42,695 bases of DNA from an uncultured bacterium (GCA_905214525.1 CAJMMN010000019.1:1-42695); one strand, 5' to 3'. Shown: positions 15,583 to 23,837, counted from the first letter of the stretch. The notes: generated by a model from the sequence alone, not told the origin. Made by a program: numbers and translations.

Positions 15583-16587
15583 CTAACGCAACATATGCGC
15601 GACCAGCTCGGCACGTGTGCCGATGCTAAGCTTTGCGTATACGCCGGATAGGCGGTTTTTGACGGTGCCCGGCGATACTCCCATATGGCGTGCGATTTCG
15701 GCGTTGGTCCACCCACGACAGGCGAGCATGGCCATGGTGAATTCCGTGGTCGTTAGATCGTCGGCCACGTCCTCGCCCGAATCGGGGTTGTGGATGCGCC
15801 GCCAGCCGTAGCTGAAGCGGTACGTGATCTCGATGATGCGCGCGAAGTCGTCAGGGTATTGCGTTTTTAGGCATGCCTCGATGAGCCCCTGTAGAAGGCC
15901 GTGGTGCTCGCCGATGAGTTCGATAAGGCCGTCGGGACGCGCAATGTCCCAAGCGGCTCCGAAGTGTGCTTTTGCGGCGTCGATGTCCTTGAGGCTCATG
16001 CATGCCATGGAAGCTGCCAGGTGCAGGAACAGTTCCGAGATCGGATAGCTTCCCTGTTTCATGATCAGGGCATTTTCCACCATGCCCAGGCTGCGGCCGT
16101 ATTCACCGCGCAGATATAAGGCGTGCGCCATCACGTAGCTGGCGAACAGGCGCAGGCCTTCGGGCAGATGCGCCGCAAGTGGATAAAACTCTTCGGCAGA
16201 ATACGGGGAAGGCAAGTGCAGCAGGACACTCGCGGCCGAGGTGAACAGGATATGCGTGGCGTGGACGGCGGGCGATTCCTCGTCGGCCGGCGTATCGAGG
16301 ATGCCAGCAAGGCACCGGCGGGCGTCGGCGATACGGTTGAGCGACAGGCTGGCATATCCGCAGATAAAGCATGCGGAATAGCGCAGTGCGGGGTCGGTGG
16401 CGTCAAGATAGGGGCGCGCCGTCTTGGCAGCGAGGGCGGCCTGTCCGCGAAAGTACAGCGCTTCTGCCGTGGCGATGGTGCGTGAATCGGGGTCGGAAAT
16501 GCCTTCAACCGCAGCGTCAATCTGCCCCGGCACAAAGGCAGTGCACATCAACGGCATGGGAACGCATGGGTAGCCATCGCAGTCCAT
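15583..16587 (-). CDS. LuxR-family transcriptional regulator
   Basis: A 334-residue protein. The last 60 residues form a GerE/LuxR helix-turn-helix (TTTEFTMAMLACRGWTNAEI, then ARHMGVSPGTVKNRLSGVYA). The first 260 residues are helical with TPR-like repeats (for example AEALYFRGQAALAAKTARPY) and no receiver domain, so it is not a classical response regulator. The start ATG 16587 follows GGGAGATGGAAG. It lies 155 bp upstream of the surface-protein gene, reading the same way, and may control that gene, a common arrangement in Coriobacteriia; this is inference. The 155-bp gap shows no clear hairpin or strong promoter. Confidence 0.85.
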   Translation of the reverse strand: MDCDGYPCVPMPLMCTAFVPGQIDAAVEGISDPDSRTIATAEALYFRGQAALAAKTARPYLDATDPALRYSACFICGYASLSLNRIADARRCLAGILDTPADEESPAVHATHILFTSAASVLLHLPSPYSAEEFYPLAAHLPEGLRLFASYVMAHALYLRGEYGRSLGMVENALIMKQGSYPISELFLHLAASMACMSLKDIDAAKAHFGAAWDIARPDGLIELIGEHHGLLQGLIEACLKTQYPDDFARIIEITYRFSYGWRRIHNPDSGEDVADDLTTTEFTMAMLACRGWTNAEIARHMGVSPGTVKNRLSGVYAKLSIGTRAELVAHMLR

Positions 16588-16884
16588 CTTCCATCTCCCA
16601 ACAGCTGGCAACAATAGCAGCAATTGTACTCCTGTTGCTCGGGACTGGAATTTGTGGGTATCGCCGACGATTATGCCGAACGTATAAAGGAAGAGTCTAT
16701 TGGCGATGCTCCCAAGGTGGCTACCGAAGCTTAGCTGACCTCGACATTAGAAAAAATTGCCACCCCTGCAAAAAGCTCTGTCGCAGCGATGGGAAACGAA
16801 CTCCGCTCTGCATATAATGAGGTCATATGACGGTGCGTCTGCATACGCGCGGCGCATTTCCATCAAACCGAGAAGGAGCTCTGC
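16588..16884. promoter_or_regulatory. Divergent promoter region of LuxR-type gene and guaA, with -10 box
   Basis: The gap holds a perfect TATAAT at 16813-16818 with a TG two bases upstream, a good extended -10 for guaA; no clear -35 is visible. The plus strand at 16654-16733 reads a coding-like tail (VGIADDYAERIKEESIGDAP) ending in TAG with no start or ribosome site, possibly a decayed gene end. No purine riboswitch-like structure is seen. Confidence 0.5.
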
Positions 16885-17865
16885 ATGGATCCCAACAAGC
16901 GTCCCGACGACATGGTGCGTATCACCACTCCCGAACTTGCCCAGGCGTTCATCGAAGAGCAGGTCGCTGCAATCCGCGAGCAGATCGGCGACAAAAAGGT
17001 TCTGCTGGCCCTTTCGGGTGGCGTTGACAGCTCCGTTGTCGCGGCGCTGCTCATCAAGGCTATCGGCAAGCAGCTTATCTGCGTGCATGTGAACCACGGC
17101 CTCATGCGCAAGGGCGAGAGCGAGCAGGTCGTCGACGTCTTCAAGAACCAGATGGATGCCAACCTGGTTTACGTTGACGCCACCGACCGTTTCCTGGACA
17201 AGCTCGTGGACGTTGAGGAGCCCGAGGCCAAGCGCAAGATTATCGGCGCCGAGTTCATCCGCGTGTTTGAGGAGGAGGCCCGCAAGGTAGGCGACGAGGT
17301 CAGCTTCCTCGCCCAAGGCACCATCTACCCCGACATTCTGGAGTCGCAGGACGGCGTAAAGGCCCACCACAACGTGGGCGGTCTGCCCGAGGATCTGCAG
17401 TTTGAGCTCTGCGAGCCCGTCAAACTGCTGTACAAGGACGAGGTCCGCGTCGTGGGCCGCGAGCTCGGCCTGCCCGAGAACATGGTCGAGCGCCAGCCGT
17501 TCCCCGGCCCCGGCCTGGGCGTTCGCTGCCTCGGTGCCATCACCCGCGATCGTCTTGAGGCACTGCGCGAGGCCGACGCCATCGTGCGCGAGGAGATTGA
17601 CAACGCCGGTCTGTCCATCTGGCAGTACTTTGCCGTGGTACCCGACTTCCGCGCCACCGGTGTGCGCGAGGGCAAGCGCGCCTACGACTGGCCCTGCATC
17701 ATTCGCTGCATCAACACCGTTGACGTCATGACCGCCGAGGTGCCCGAGCTCGACTGGGCGCTGCTCAAGCGCATCACCGCCCGCGTCACTGCCGAGGTTC
17801 CCGGTATCTGCCGCGTGTGCTACGACCTCACGCCCAAGCCCGTCGGCACGGTCGAGTGGGAGTAA
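16885..17865 (+). CDS. guaA: GMP synthase, ATP-pyrophosphatase/dimerisation subunit only
   Basis: A 326-residue enzyme part that aminates XMP to GMP in purine synthesis. It has the PP-loop LSGGVDSS (about 43-50), GTIYPDILES, HHNVGGLPED, and the GMPS C-terminal dimerisation domain ending DLTPKPVGTVEWE. Usual bacterial GuaA is about 510-525 residues, with a roughly 190-residue glutamine amidotransferase domain first. Here the ATG at 16885 has GAAGGAG 7 nt upstream and no amidotransferase sequence precedes it, so this is a stand-alone synthetase subunit as in archaea. The glutaminase must be encoded elsewhere or the enzyme uses free ammonia. Identity is certain; the split arrangement is seen directly. 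Confidence 0.93.
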   Translation: MDPNKRPDDMVRITTPELAQAFIEEQVAAIREQIGDKKVLLALSGGVDSSVVAALLIKAIGKQLICVHVNHGLMRKGESEQVVDVFKNQMDANLVYVDATDRFLDKLVDVEEPEAKRKIIGAEFIRVFEEEARKVGDEVSFLAQGTIYPDILESQDGVKAHHNVGGLPEDLQFELCEPVKLLYKDEVRVVGRELGLPENMVERQPFPGPGLGVRCLGAITRDRLEALREADAIVREEIDNAGLSIWQYFAVVPDFRATGVREGKRAYDWPCIIRCINTVDVMTAEVPELDWALLKRITARVTAEVPGICRVCYDLTPKPVGTVEWE

Positions 17866-17892
17866 GCTAGCTCAGCTGGTAGGCGACGAGAA

Positions 17893-19068
17893 CTAGCAGA
17901 TGTGACAAAGGGACGGTCCCTTTGTCACATCTTCGATGTTACGTGCGGGAAGGGTTACGAGCATGGTCGTTCCGCGCTCCGAGCTCTCTTCGACCTCGAT
18001 GGAGCCGCCGTGGAGCGCGGCAATCTCCCAGACCAGCGCAAGTCCCAGCCCCACGCCGCCGTATGCCCTGCTGCGCGATTTGTCGACGCGAAAGAAGGGC
18101 TGAAAGATGCTCGTCTGGTATTGCTCGGGAATGCCCGGCCCCTGGTCGCGCACGCGTAGCAGCACGCGGTCGCCTTCGGCGCAGGCGTTGATTTGCACGG
18201 TCGAGTTGGGCGCGCTGTAACGTATGGCGTTTTCGGCCAAGTTGAACAGCAGCCGATAGATCAGCGTGTCGCTGCCGGTCGTTTGGGCATCGCCCTCGCT
18301 TGCGAGCGCGATGCCCTTTTGCTCGGCAAGGGGCGCCAGGTCGGTGAGCACTTCTTCGATCATCGGCGCCAGGTCAATCGCATCGTTGCAGGGGACGCTG
18401 CGCAACTCGCTCATCTCGAGCAGGGTCTTTGTCATGTGCGTCATTCGCTCGGTCTGCTCTTGCAGCAGCCCGAGCAGACGCGCTGTATCTGCATCGGCGT
18501 CGGGGTGCTCGGCGCAAAACAGCTCAACCTGAGCTTGCATGAGCGCAAGCGGCGTGCGCAGCTCGTGCGCCGCATTGCCCGTAAACTGTTTTTGTGCAGA
18601 AAAACCTTCGTCAAGGCGGGCAATCATGTCGTTAAACGACGCGCTGCAACGCCTAAGCTCAGAGGGCACATCTTCGCTGATCTTTGTGTCGGCGAGGTTG
18701 TCGGGCCGCACGCTCTCGACTTGCGCTGCAAAGGTACGCAGCGGCTGCAACGCATGCCCGCTCACAAAGTAGGCCAGCACGCCACCGAGTAGCGTCACCG
18801 CTGCGGTTATGTACCAGCTCGTCGCACCAAACGATTCTTGGGCGTCGCTCACGACGATGGTCAGATCGTCGTCGAGCTCCTTGCTCGTCGGGTCGAACGA
18901 GTTGGGCGAGGCCGCCTCCGCCTTGCTATGCTCCGACATTTCAGTACCGATTGAGTCCATGTAGCGCATGCCGGAGTAGCCAACCAGGCAATTAATAAGT
19001 ACGCAGGTCAAACATATCAGCAGAGCTGTCATCAACGTGATGCGCCATTGCAGGGACAGTCGCTTCAT
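17893..19068 (-). CDS. Two-component sensor histidine kinase
   Basis: A 391-residue membrane kinase. TM1 is residues 10-32, a roughly 50-residue extracytoplasmic loop follows, TM2 is 84-104, then a HAMP region. The HisKA box is NAAHELRTP with His168, and the HATPase has N-box (LAENAIRYS), G1 (RDQGPGIP) and G2 (YGGVGLGLAL) motifs. Its ATG overlaps the TGA of the upstream response regulator gene (ATGA), so the two are translationally coupled. The last about 10 residues (VTKGPSLCHIC) are translated from a palindromic repeat at 17899-17931, so the C-terminus was altered by that element. The divergent redox cassette next door is a plausible target. Signal unknown. Confidence 0.92.
   Translation of the reverse strand: MKRLSLQWRITLMTALLICLTCVLINCLVGYSGMRYMDSIGTEMSEHSKAEAASPNSFDPTSKELDDDLTIVVSDAQESFGATSWYITAAVTLLGGVLAYFVSGHALQPLRTFAAQVESVRPDNLADTKISEDVPSELRRCSASFNDMIARLDEGFSAQKQFTGNAAHELRTPLALMQAQVELFCAEHPDADADTARLLGLLQEQTERMTHMTKTLLEMSELRSVPCNDAIDLAPMIEEVLTDLAPLAEQKGIALASEGDAQTTGSDTLIYRLLFNLAENAIRYSAPNSTVQINACAEGDRVLLRVRDQGPGIPEQYQTSIFQPFFRVDKSRSRAYGGVGLGLALVWEIAALHGGSIEVEESSERGTTMLVTLPARNIEDVTKGPSLCHIC
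17899..17931. repeat. Perfect 33-bp palindrome (TGTGACAAA family) inside kinase 3' end
   Basis: GATGTGACAAAGGGAC, a single G, then the exact complement: 16-1-16 symmetry with GGGAC-N-GTCCC in the centre. Further copies lie at 23807, 27270, 29164 and 29560. No T-run follows. Here it forms the end of the kinase coding sequence. Confidence 0.9.
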
Positions 19069-19739
19069 TCGCCGTCCTCCATAACGTAGCCCTCGCCGAT
19101 TCGGTTACGGATGGGGTCGTGCCCCAACGCGCCGCGCAGCTTTTTGCGCAGTGACGAGATGTGCACGCGGGTCGCGTTGCTAAAGCTGTTGACACTGCTA
19201 TCCCATACGTGGTCGATGAGCTCCTCTTGGCTCACCGGTCGTCCCTGGTTAAGCATCAGGTACTCCAAGATGCCGGTCTCCTTGCGTGTGAGGGATAGGG
19301 TCTCGTCGCCCACGGAGGCGACGCGCGCCTTGGTGTCAAAGCTCAGCGATCCGCAGGTCAGGACAACATCGCTTTGCGTAAAGCGCCTGAGCGTGAGGCT
19401 GCGGATACGTGCCGCCAGCTCGTCAAGGTGGAACGGCTTGGTGAGGTAGTCGTTGGCGCCCGCATCGAGCCCCGCTACCTTGTCGGAGACCTCGCCGCGT
19501 GCCGACAACACGAGCACCTTGGTCTCACAATCGGTAATTCTGAGCTGCCTGAGTACGGTCATGCCGTCGACGTGGGGGAGATTAAGGTCGAGCACGACAA
19601 GATCGAAGGTCTCGATATCGAGCAGATCGAGGGCCTGCTGCCCGTCGTAGCAGCAGTCGACGCTATAGGCCAAGTTGCGCAGGCTGCGTGCGATTGCATC
19701 GCACAGCGCCCGCTCGTCCTCGACGACCAAGATGCGCAT
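19065..19739 (-). CDS. OmpR/PhoB-family response regulator
   Basis: A 224-residue regulator. The receiver domain has acidic Glu7-Asp8, phospho-acceptor Asp51 (LVVLDLNLP), and Lys101 (YLTKPF). The C-terminal winged helix ends in RVHISSLRKKL and IRNRIGEGYVM. ATG 19739 follows AAGGAGAA by 5 nt. Its 3' end overlaps the partner kinase start. It is divergent from the CXXC/polyferredoxin/TlpA cassette across an 89-bp gap and likely controls that cassette; no direct-repeat binding site stood out by eye. Confidence 0.93.
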   Translation of the reverse strand: MRILVVEDERALCDAIARSLRNLAYSVDCCYDGQQALDLLDIETFDLVVLDLNLPHVDGMTVLRQLRITDCETKVLVLSARGEVSDKVAGLDAGANDYLTKPFHLDELAARIRSLTLRRFTQSDVVLTCGSLSFDTKARVASVGDETLSLTRKETGILEYLMLNQGRPVSQEELIDHVWDSSVNSFSNATRVHISSLRKKLRGALGHDPIRNRIGEGYVMEDGE

Positions 19740-19767
19740 AACGTTCTCCTTGCATAGTCATTCGCGC

Positions 19768-19795
19768 TTAACACGGATTTTATAGTCGGTATGGT
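19768..19795 (+). promoter_or_regulatory. Candidate promoter of the CXXC/polyferredoxin/TlpA operon
   Basis: TTAACA (19768-19773), a 16-bp spacer, then TATGGT (19790-19795). The leader would be about 28 nt to the TTG start at 19829. Confidence 0.4.
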
Positions 19796-19828
19796 CCAAT
19801 GGGTCGCGAAACGAAAGGAGTGGTCAGA

Positions 19829-19975
19829 TTGTTCAAAGCGATTAAGCCTGTGGCGCAGGTGGCTTTGCTGATCGTTGGGGTAGCCATGGTTGGCTTTGGC
19901 ATTATGCGCGGCGAGGCAGATGCCGTGCTGGCCAAGGCAATCAGGCTGTGCTTGGAGTGTATCGGAATTGGTTAA
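19829..19975 (+). CDS. CD1871A-type CXXC-motif microprotein
   Basis: A 48-residue protein starting at TTG, with AAAGGAG 7 nt upstream. It has one membrane span (VALLIVGVAMVGFGIM, about 11-26), a short RGEADAVLAKAIRL stretch, and a C-terminal CLECIGIG giving CXXC. This is the pattern of the small CD1871A-family CXXC proteins that sit beside polyferredoxin and TlpA genes in anaerobes. Its stop lies 8 bp inside the start of the next gene, so it is coupled to the polyferredoxin. It probably passes electrons or disulfides across the membrane; that role is inferred from context. Confidence 0.8.
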   Translation: MFKAIKPVAQVALLIVGVAMVGFGIMRGEADAVLAKAIRLCLECIGIG

Positions 19976-20879
19976 AAGAAAAAATACCGTATCGCATCTT
20001 TTGGCGAGATTTCGCGGATTGATTCAGGCAGCGGCAACGCTTGCGACCAACATTCACCTGCCTAATTTTGCCAAGGGAGGCATCTACCAGGGGGCGGGCA
20101 AAGCCGTCTGCGTGCCGGGGCTCAACTGCTACTCGTGTCCGGCGGCCTCAGGTGCGTGCCCCATCGGGTCGTTTCAGTCGGTGGTGGGCTCGTCTAAGTT
20201 CAGCTTTTCGTATTACGTCACCGGAACACTCATCCTGATCGGCGTGCTGCTGGGACGTTTTGTATGCGGCTTTTTATGCCCGTTTGGATGGCTGCAAGAG
20301 CTTCTGCATAAGATTCCCGGCAAAAAGCTCTCGACGAAAAAGCTCAAGCCGCTCACGTACATCAAGTACGCCGTGCTGCTGTTTGCCGTGGTGCTACTGC
20401 CCGTTCTGGTAGTCAACGATGTGGGCATGGGCGACCCGTTCTTTTGCAAGTACATCTGCCCGCAGGGTGTGCTCGAGGGCGCGATTCCGCTGTCCATCAT
20501 GAACGTGGGAATCCGCTCCGCGCTGGGAAAGCTCTTTACCTGGAAGCTCGCGATCCTCATTGTGGTTGCGGTGCTGAGCGTGCTGTTCTACCGCCCCTTC
20601 TGTAAATGGATTTGCCCCCTCGGTGCGTTTTATGCACTCATGAACAAGGTGTCGTTGCTGGGGATTCAGGTTGACCAGTGCAAATGCGTCTCGTGCGGTA
20701 AGTGCGCCAAAGTGTGTCAGATGGACGTGGACGTTACGCGTACGCCCAACCATGCCGAGTGCATTCGTTGCGGCAAATGCGTGGGCGCATGCCCCGTCGA
20801 TGCCATTAGCTTTCGCTACGGGCTGGGTGTGACGGGCGACAAACCCGCGCAGCCCGCGCAAGCCTGCGAAAACAAATAG
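19968..20879 (+). CDS. Membrane polyferredoxin (NapH-like 4Fe-4S protein)
   Basis: A protein of about 303 residues if it begins at TTG 19968, which follows GGAG by 9 nt and overlaps the preceding microprotein. It has about four to five hydrophobic spans with three short Cys motifs at membrane edges: VCGFLCPFGW, FCKYICPQG and FCKWICPLGAF. Two ferredoxin-type [4Fe-4S] motifs follow (CKCVSCGKCAKVCQ and CIRCGKCVGACP). This is typical of NapH/CcoG-like electron carriers moving electrons across or along the membrane. Together with the CXXC microprotein and the TlpA-like lipoprotein it forms a probable route delivering reducing power outside the cell. An early Cys-rich part (CVPGLNCYSCPAASGACPIG) is also present. 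Confidence 0.9.
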   Translation: MVKRKNTVSHLLARFRGLIQAAATLATNIHLPNFAKGGIYQGAGKAVCVPGLNCYSCPAASGACPIGSFQSVVGSSKFSFSYYVTGTLILIGVLLGRFVCGFLCPFGWLQELLHKIPGKKLSTKKLKPLTYIKYAVLLFAVVLLPVLVVNDVGMGDPFFCKYICPQGVLEGAIPLSIMNVGIRSALGKLFTWKLAILIVVAVLSVLFYRPFCKWICPLGAFYALMNKVSLLGIQVDQCKCVSCGKCAKVCQMDVDVTRTPNHAECIRCGKCVGACPVDAISFRYGLGVTGDKPAQPAQACENK

Positions 20880-20914
20880 GTATCTATATAAGCTTCGATA
20901 TAAACGGAGGAACC

Positions 20915-21877
20915 ATGAAACTGTCAAAAATTGCGGCCTTGTTGATGCTGCCCGTGCTGGCGCTGACTCTCGCAGCGTGCTCTGCCCCCAAGGGCGACGC
21001 AAAGGATGCCACGAGCGGCGATACGCAAATCGCCGAGCTTGTGGCACAAAAGCCGTCGAGCGCCGAGGAGGCGGCCGAGCTGTACCAGCAGCTGCTGCAA
21101 AAGGAAAACGAGATCTTTGCGAGCGATAACGCCCTATGGGAAAAGGTGTTTCTTGCGGCCAACAAAGACACTCCCATGATTGAGGACGGCAAGAACTACG
21201 GCGACTTTTTGCTTGATACCATCGAGGGCGCCAAGGATCAGTTTACGGCTGACGAGCTCAAGACGCTTAAGGCCGGCGCGCAGCAGGTCAAGGAGATCGA
21301 GGATAAGCTCATGGCGCTGGAGAAGGAGTTTCCCGGATGTGGCAGCACGCCCGGCGAGGGAGAGAGCGTCGATGCCTCGACCGCAGGCATGACCAACGGC
21401 GAGAGCGGGGAGACGAAGTTCCCCAGCTTTAAGGGCAAGGACTTGGACGGCAACGATGTAAACAGCGACGAGCTGTTCTCCAAGAACAAGGCCACCGTCA
21501 TGAACTTCTGGTTTACCACCTGCAAGCCGTGCGTGGGAGAGCTGGGCGATCTGGAGAAGCTCAACAAGGAGCTTGCCGAGAAGGGCGGCCAGGTCGTGGG
21601 CGTTAATTCCTTTACGCTCGATGGCAACAAAGACGAGGTGGCAGACGCCAAGGACGTACTTTCCAAGAAGGGCGTGACGTACAAGAACATCTGGTTCAAG
21701 TCGGATAGCGAGGCCGGCAAGTTCACCTCCAACCTGTACTCGTTCCCGACCACGTACGTGATCGACCAGAGCGGTAACATTGTGGGAGAGCCGATCATGG
21801 GCGGCATCAACTCCGCTGAGCAGCGCGAGGCGCTCAATAAACTGATCGATCAAGCACTCGCGAAGAGCGAACAGTAA
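20915..21877 (+). CDS. TlpA-like thioredoxin-fold lipoprotein
   Basis: A 320-residue lipoprotein. The signal peptide ends in a lipobox (LTLAAC, Cys22). A helical segment with EAAELYQQLLQKENEIF (about 50-140) precedes an AhpC/TlpA domain from about 168, with active site TTCKPC (Cys203/Cys206) and the cis-Pro segment FPTTYVID. It should face outside, anchored to the membrane, reducing disulfides with electrons from the polyferredoxin encoded upstream. GGAGG lies just before the ATG, 35 bp after the previous stop, so it belongs to the same operon. A strong terminator follows. Confidence 0.92.
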   Translation: MKLSKIAALLMLPVLALTLAACSAPKGDAKDATSGDTQIAELVAQKPSSAEEAAELYQQLLQKENEIFASDNALWEKVFLAANKDTPMIEDGKNYGDFLLDTIEGAKDQFTADELKTLKAGAQQVKEIEDKLMALEKEFPGCGSTPGEGESVDASTAGMTNGESGETKFPSFKGKDLDGNDVNSDELFSKNKATVMNFWFTTCKPCVGELGDLEKLNKELAEKGGQVVGVNSFTLDGNKDEVADAKDVLSKKGVTYKNIWFKSDSEAGKFTSNLYSFPTTYVIDQSGNIVGEPIMGGINSAEQREALNKLIDQALAKSEQ

Positions 21878-21902
21878 GTCCGTGGGACAGACAACTGAAG
21901 GG

Positions 21903-21930
21903 GAGTCGCTGGAAACAGCGACTCTTTTTT
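21903..21930 (+). terminator. Rho-independent terminator of the redox operon
   Basis: GAGTCGCTG (21903-21911), a GAAA tetraloop, CAGCGACTC (21916-21924), then six T's. It lies 26 bp after the lipoprotein stop. Confidence 0.95.
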
Positions 21931-21948
21931 CTGCTTCGGGGTAGCATC

Positions 21949-22107
21949 ATGGGTATACGTCGAAAGGGCACGCAGCTTTTCGTGCATTGCCTGAGCGGTG
22001 CGCGAAGCAACCAAGCTGTGAGTTTTCTTAAGCGTTCTGGGTATGGCAGTGTCAAGAATATCGGCGGCATAAGCGGCTACACGGGAAAGGTGGTGCGTTG
22101 GCTATGA
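21949..22107 (+). pseudogene. 5'-truncated rhodanese domain fragment
   Basis: A 52-codon frame reading LFVHCLSGARSNQAVSFLKR, then GYGSVKNIGGISGYTG. It holds the rhodanese catalytic loop (CxSGxRS) and the last strands, but the first half of the roughly 100-residue fold is missing. There is no good ribosome site at ATG 21949, and the terminator of the preceding operon ends 19 bp upstream, where the missing half should be. Its TGA overlaps the ATG of the next gene (ATGA), whose product also ends in a rhodanese domain. It is most likely a remnant of a deleted stand-alone rhodanese, though a small expressed peptide cannot be excluded. Confidence 0.7.
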
Positions 22108-23795
22108 AGGTGGTTATCGTTGGAGGCGTCGCGGGCGGCGCATCGGCGGCGGCACGTTTGCGCAGACTCGACGAACAGGCCCAAATTGTCATCTTTGAGC
22201 GCACGGGTTTTGTATCGTATGCCAACTGTGGGCTTCCGTACTACATTGGCGGCGTGATAGAAGAAGAGAGCGCATTGACGCTGCAGTCTCCCAAGGGCTT
22301 TTGGGATCGCTTTCGCATTGCGGTCAAGACGAGTCACGAGGTGTTTGCCATCCATCCCGATTCGCATACGGTCGAGGTTCGCAATATGCTGACGGGCGAG
22401 GAATTTGTCGAGACGTATGACAAGCTCATCCTGTCGCCGGGTGCAAAGCCGATTCGCCCTGCGTTGCCGGGCATCGACTCGGATAAAATCTTTAGCCTAC
22501 GCACCGTTGAGGACACGCTGCGTATTCACAGCTATGTTCGAGAGCGGCGACCGAGCAGTGCCGTCGTGATCGGCGGCGGCTTCATTGGCGTCGAGACGGC
22601 GGAGAATCTGTGTGAGCTGGGGCTCCAGGTGACCCTTCTACAGCGTCCCGTCCAGCTTATGAACAACCTGGATTACGACATGGCGACCCTTTTGCATACC
22701 GAGGTGCGTGAGCACGGTATCGATCTGCGCCTCAAGGCCGATGTGACAGGTTTTGAGGAAGTTGATGGCCGCGTTGTCACCCATGTTGCGGGCGATGACC
22801 CTATCGGAGCCGATATGGTGCTGCTTGCCATTGGCGTGGCACCTGAGAACCATCTGGCGCAAGAGGCGGGGCTCGAACTGGGCATCAAGGGGGCTATTGT
22901 GGTCAACGACCGCATGGAGACCTCTGCTGCCGACGTGTATGCCGTGGGCGATGCCGTGCAGGTCACGCATCAGGTGACCGGCGAGGACGCGGTCATTTCG
23001 CTCGCCGGCCCCGCCAACAAGCAGGGGCGTGTCGTCGCCGATGTCATAGCCGGCATGGACAGCTGCTACCTCGGATCGTTGGGCTCATCGGTTATCAAGG
23101 TATTCGACTTGACGGCGGCAAGCACGGGACTATCCGAAAAGGCAGCACACGCGGCGGGAATTGACTGCGACAGCGTGGTCCTGTCGCCCGGTTCGCATGC
23201 GGGTTATTATCCGGGTGCAACGCCCATGACCATGAAGGTTGTCTTCGAGAAGCAGGGATTGCGCCTGCTGGGTGCGCAAATCGTGGGCATCGATGGTGTG
23301 GACAAGCGTATCGACGTTCTGGCGACTGCCATCCAGGCAGGCATGCACGGCGATAGGCTTAAGGATTTGGACCTAGCATACGCGCCGCCGTATTCATCGG
23401 CGAAGGATCCCGTCAATTTGGCGGGCTTTATGATCGAGAACCTCAATCGCGGCATACTGGCGCAGTGGCATTGGGAGGATGAGCCCAACTTGCCACGCGA
23501 TGGCAGCGTGCAGCTGCTCGATGTTCGTACGGAAGGGGAGTATGAGCGCGGGCATATCGATGGTTTCGTAAACATTCCCGTCGATGATCTGCGCAATCGC
23601 CTGGGCGAGCTCGACCGGGCCAAGCCGGTCTACGTGATTTGCCAGAGCGGCATTCGCAGCTACATTGCTTGCCGCATTTTGGCGCAGCATGGCTTTGAGT
23701 GCTTTAACTTCTCGGGCGGCTATCGCTTCTTTGCAGCCGTGACTGAGGCTCGCCACGGCAGCGCTAACGTTATGCCGTGCGGGCTCGAAAAGTAG
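22104..23795 (+). CDS. CoA-disulfide reductase-like flavoprotein fused to a rhodanese domain
   Basis: A protein of about 563 residues. FAD loop VIVGGVAGGASAAARLRRLD at the N-terminus; redox Cys42 in SYANCGLPYYIGG, the CoADR signature; NAD loop VVIGGGFIGVETAENL (about 153); FAD site VYAVGDAV. A C-terminal rhodanese domain from about 475 has DVRTEGEYERGHI and active-site CQSGIRS. Such CoADR-Rhd fusions reduce CoA disulfide or per- and polysulfides with NAD(P)H in the cytoplasm. ATG 22104 is chosen over TTG 22098, as the family starts MKVVIVGG. It follows the rhodanese remnant directly. A degenerate palindrome follows the stop. Confidence 0.93.
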   Translation: MKVVIVGGVAGGASAAARLRRLDEQAQIVIFERTGFVSYANCGLPYYIGGVIEEESALTLQSPKGFWDRFRIAVKTSHEVFAIHPDSHTVEVRNMLTGEEFVETYDKLILSPGAKPIRPALPGIDSDKIFSLRTVEDTLRIHSYVRERRPSSAVVIGGGFIGVETAENLCELGLQVTLLQRPVQLMNNLDYDMATLLHTEVREHGIDLRLKADVTGFEEVDGRVVTHVAGDDPIGADMVLLAIGVAPENHLAQEAGLELGIKGAIVVNDRMETSAADVYAVGDAVQVTHQVTGEDAVISLAGPANKQGRVVADVIAGMDSCYLGSLGSSVIKVFDLTAASTGLSEKAAHAAGIDCDSVVLSPGSHAGYYPGATPMTMKVVFEKQGLRLLGAQIVGIDGVDKRIDVLATAIQAGMHGDRLKDLDLAYAPPYSSAKDPVNLAGFMIENLNRGILAQWHWEDEPNLPRDGSVQLLDVRTEGEYERGHIDGFVNIPVDDLRNRLGELDRAKPVYVICQSGIRSYIACRILAQHGFECFNFSGGYRFFAAVTEARHGSANVMPCGLEK

Positions 23796-23806
23796 CGCGC
23801 ATTGGA

Positions 23807-23837
23807 ATGTGACAAAGTGACAGCCTCTTTGTCGCAT
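23807..23837. repeat. Degenerate copy of the TGTGACAAA palindrome
   Basis: It begins ATGTGACAAAGTGAC and ends CTCTTTGTCGCAT. It keeps the outer arms of the perfect copies with several changes in the core. It lies 12 bp after the CoA-disulfide reductase gene. Confidence 0.75.

Noticed and set aside
16654..16733. Coding-like tail VGIADDYAERIKEESIGDAP before guaA
   Set aside because: No start codon with a ribosome site and no family match; too short to call a gene or a certain pseudogene.
17899..17931. Palindrome considered as a rho-independent terminator
   Set aside because: No T-run on either strand, and the element lies within kinase coding sequence; similar copies occur beside a separate true terminator (27310-27345).
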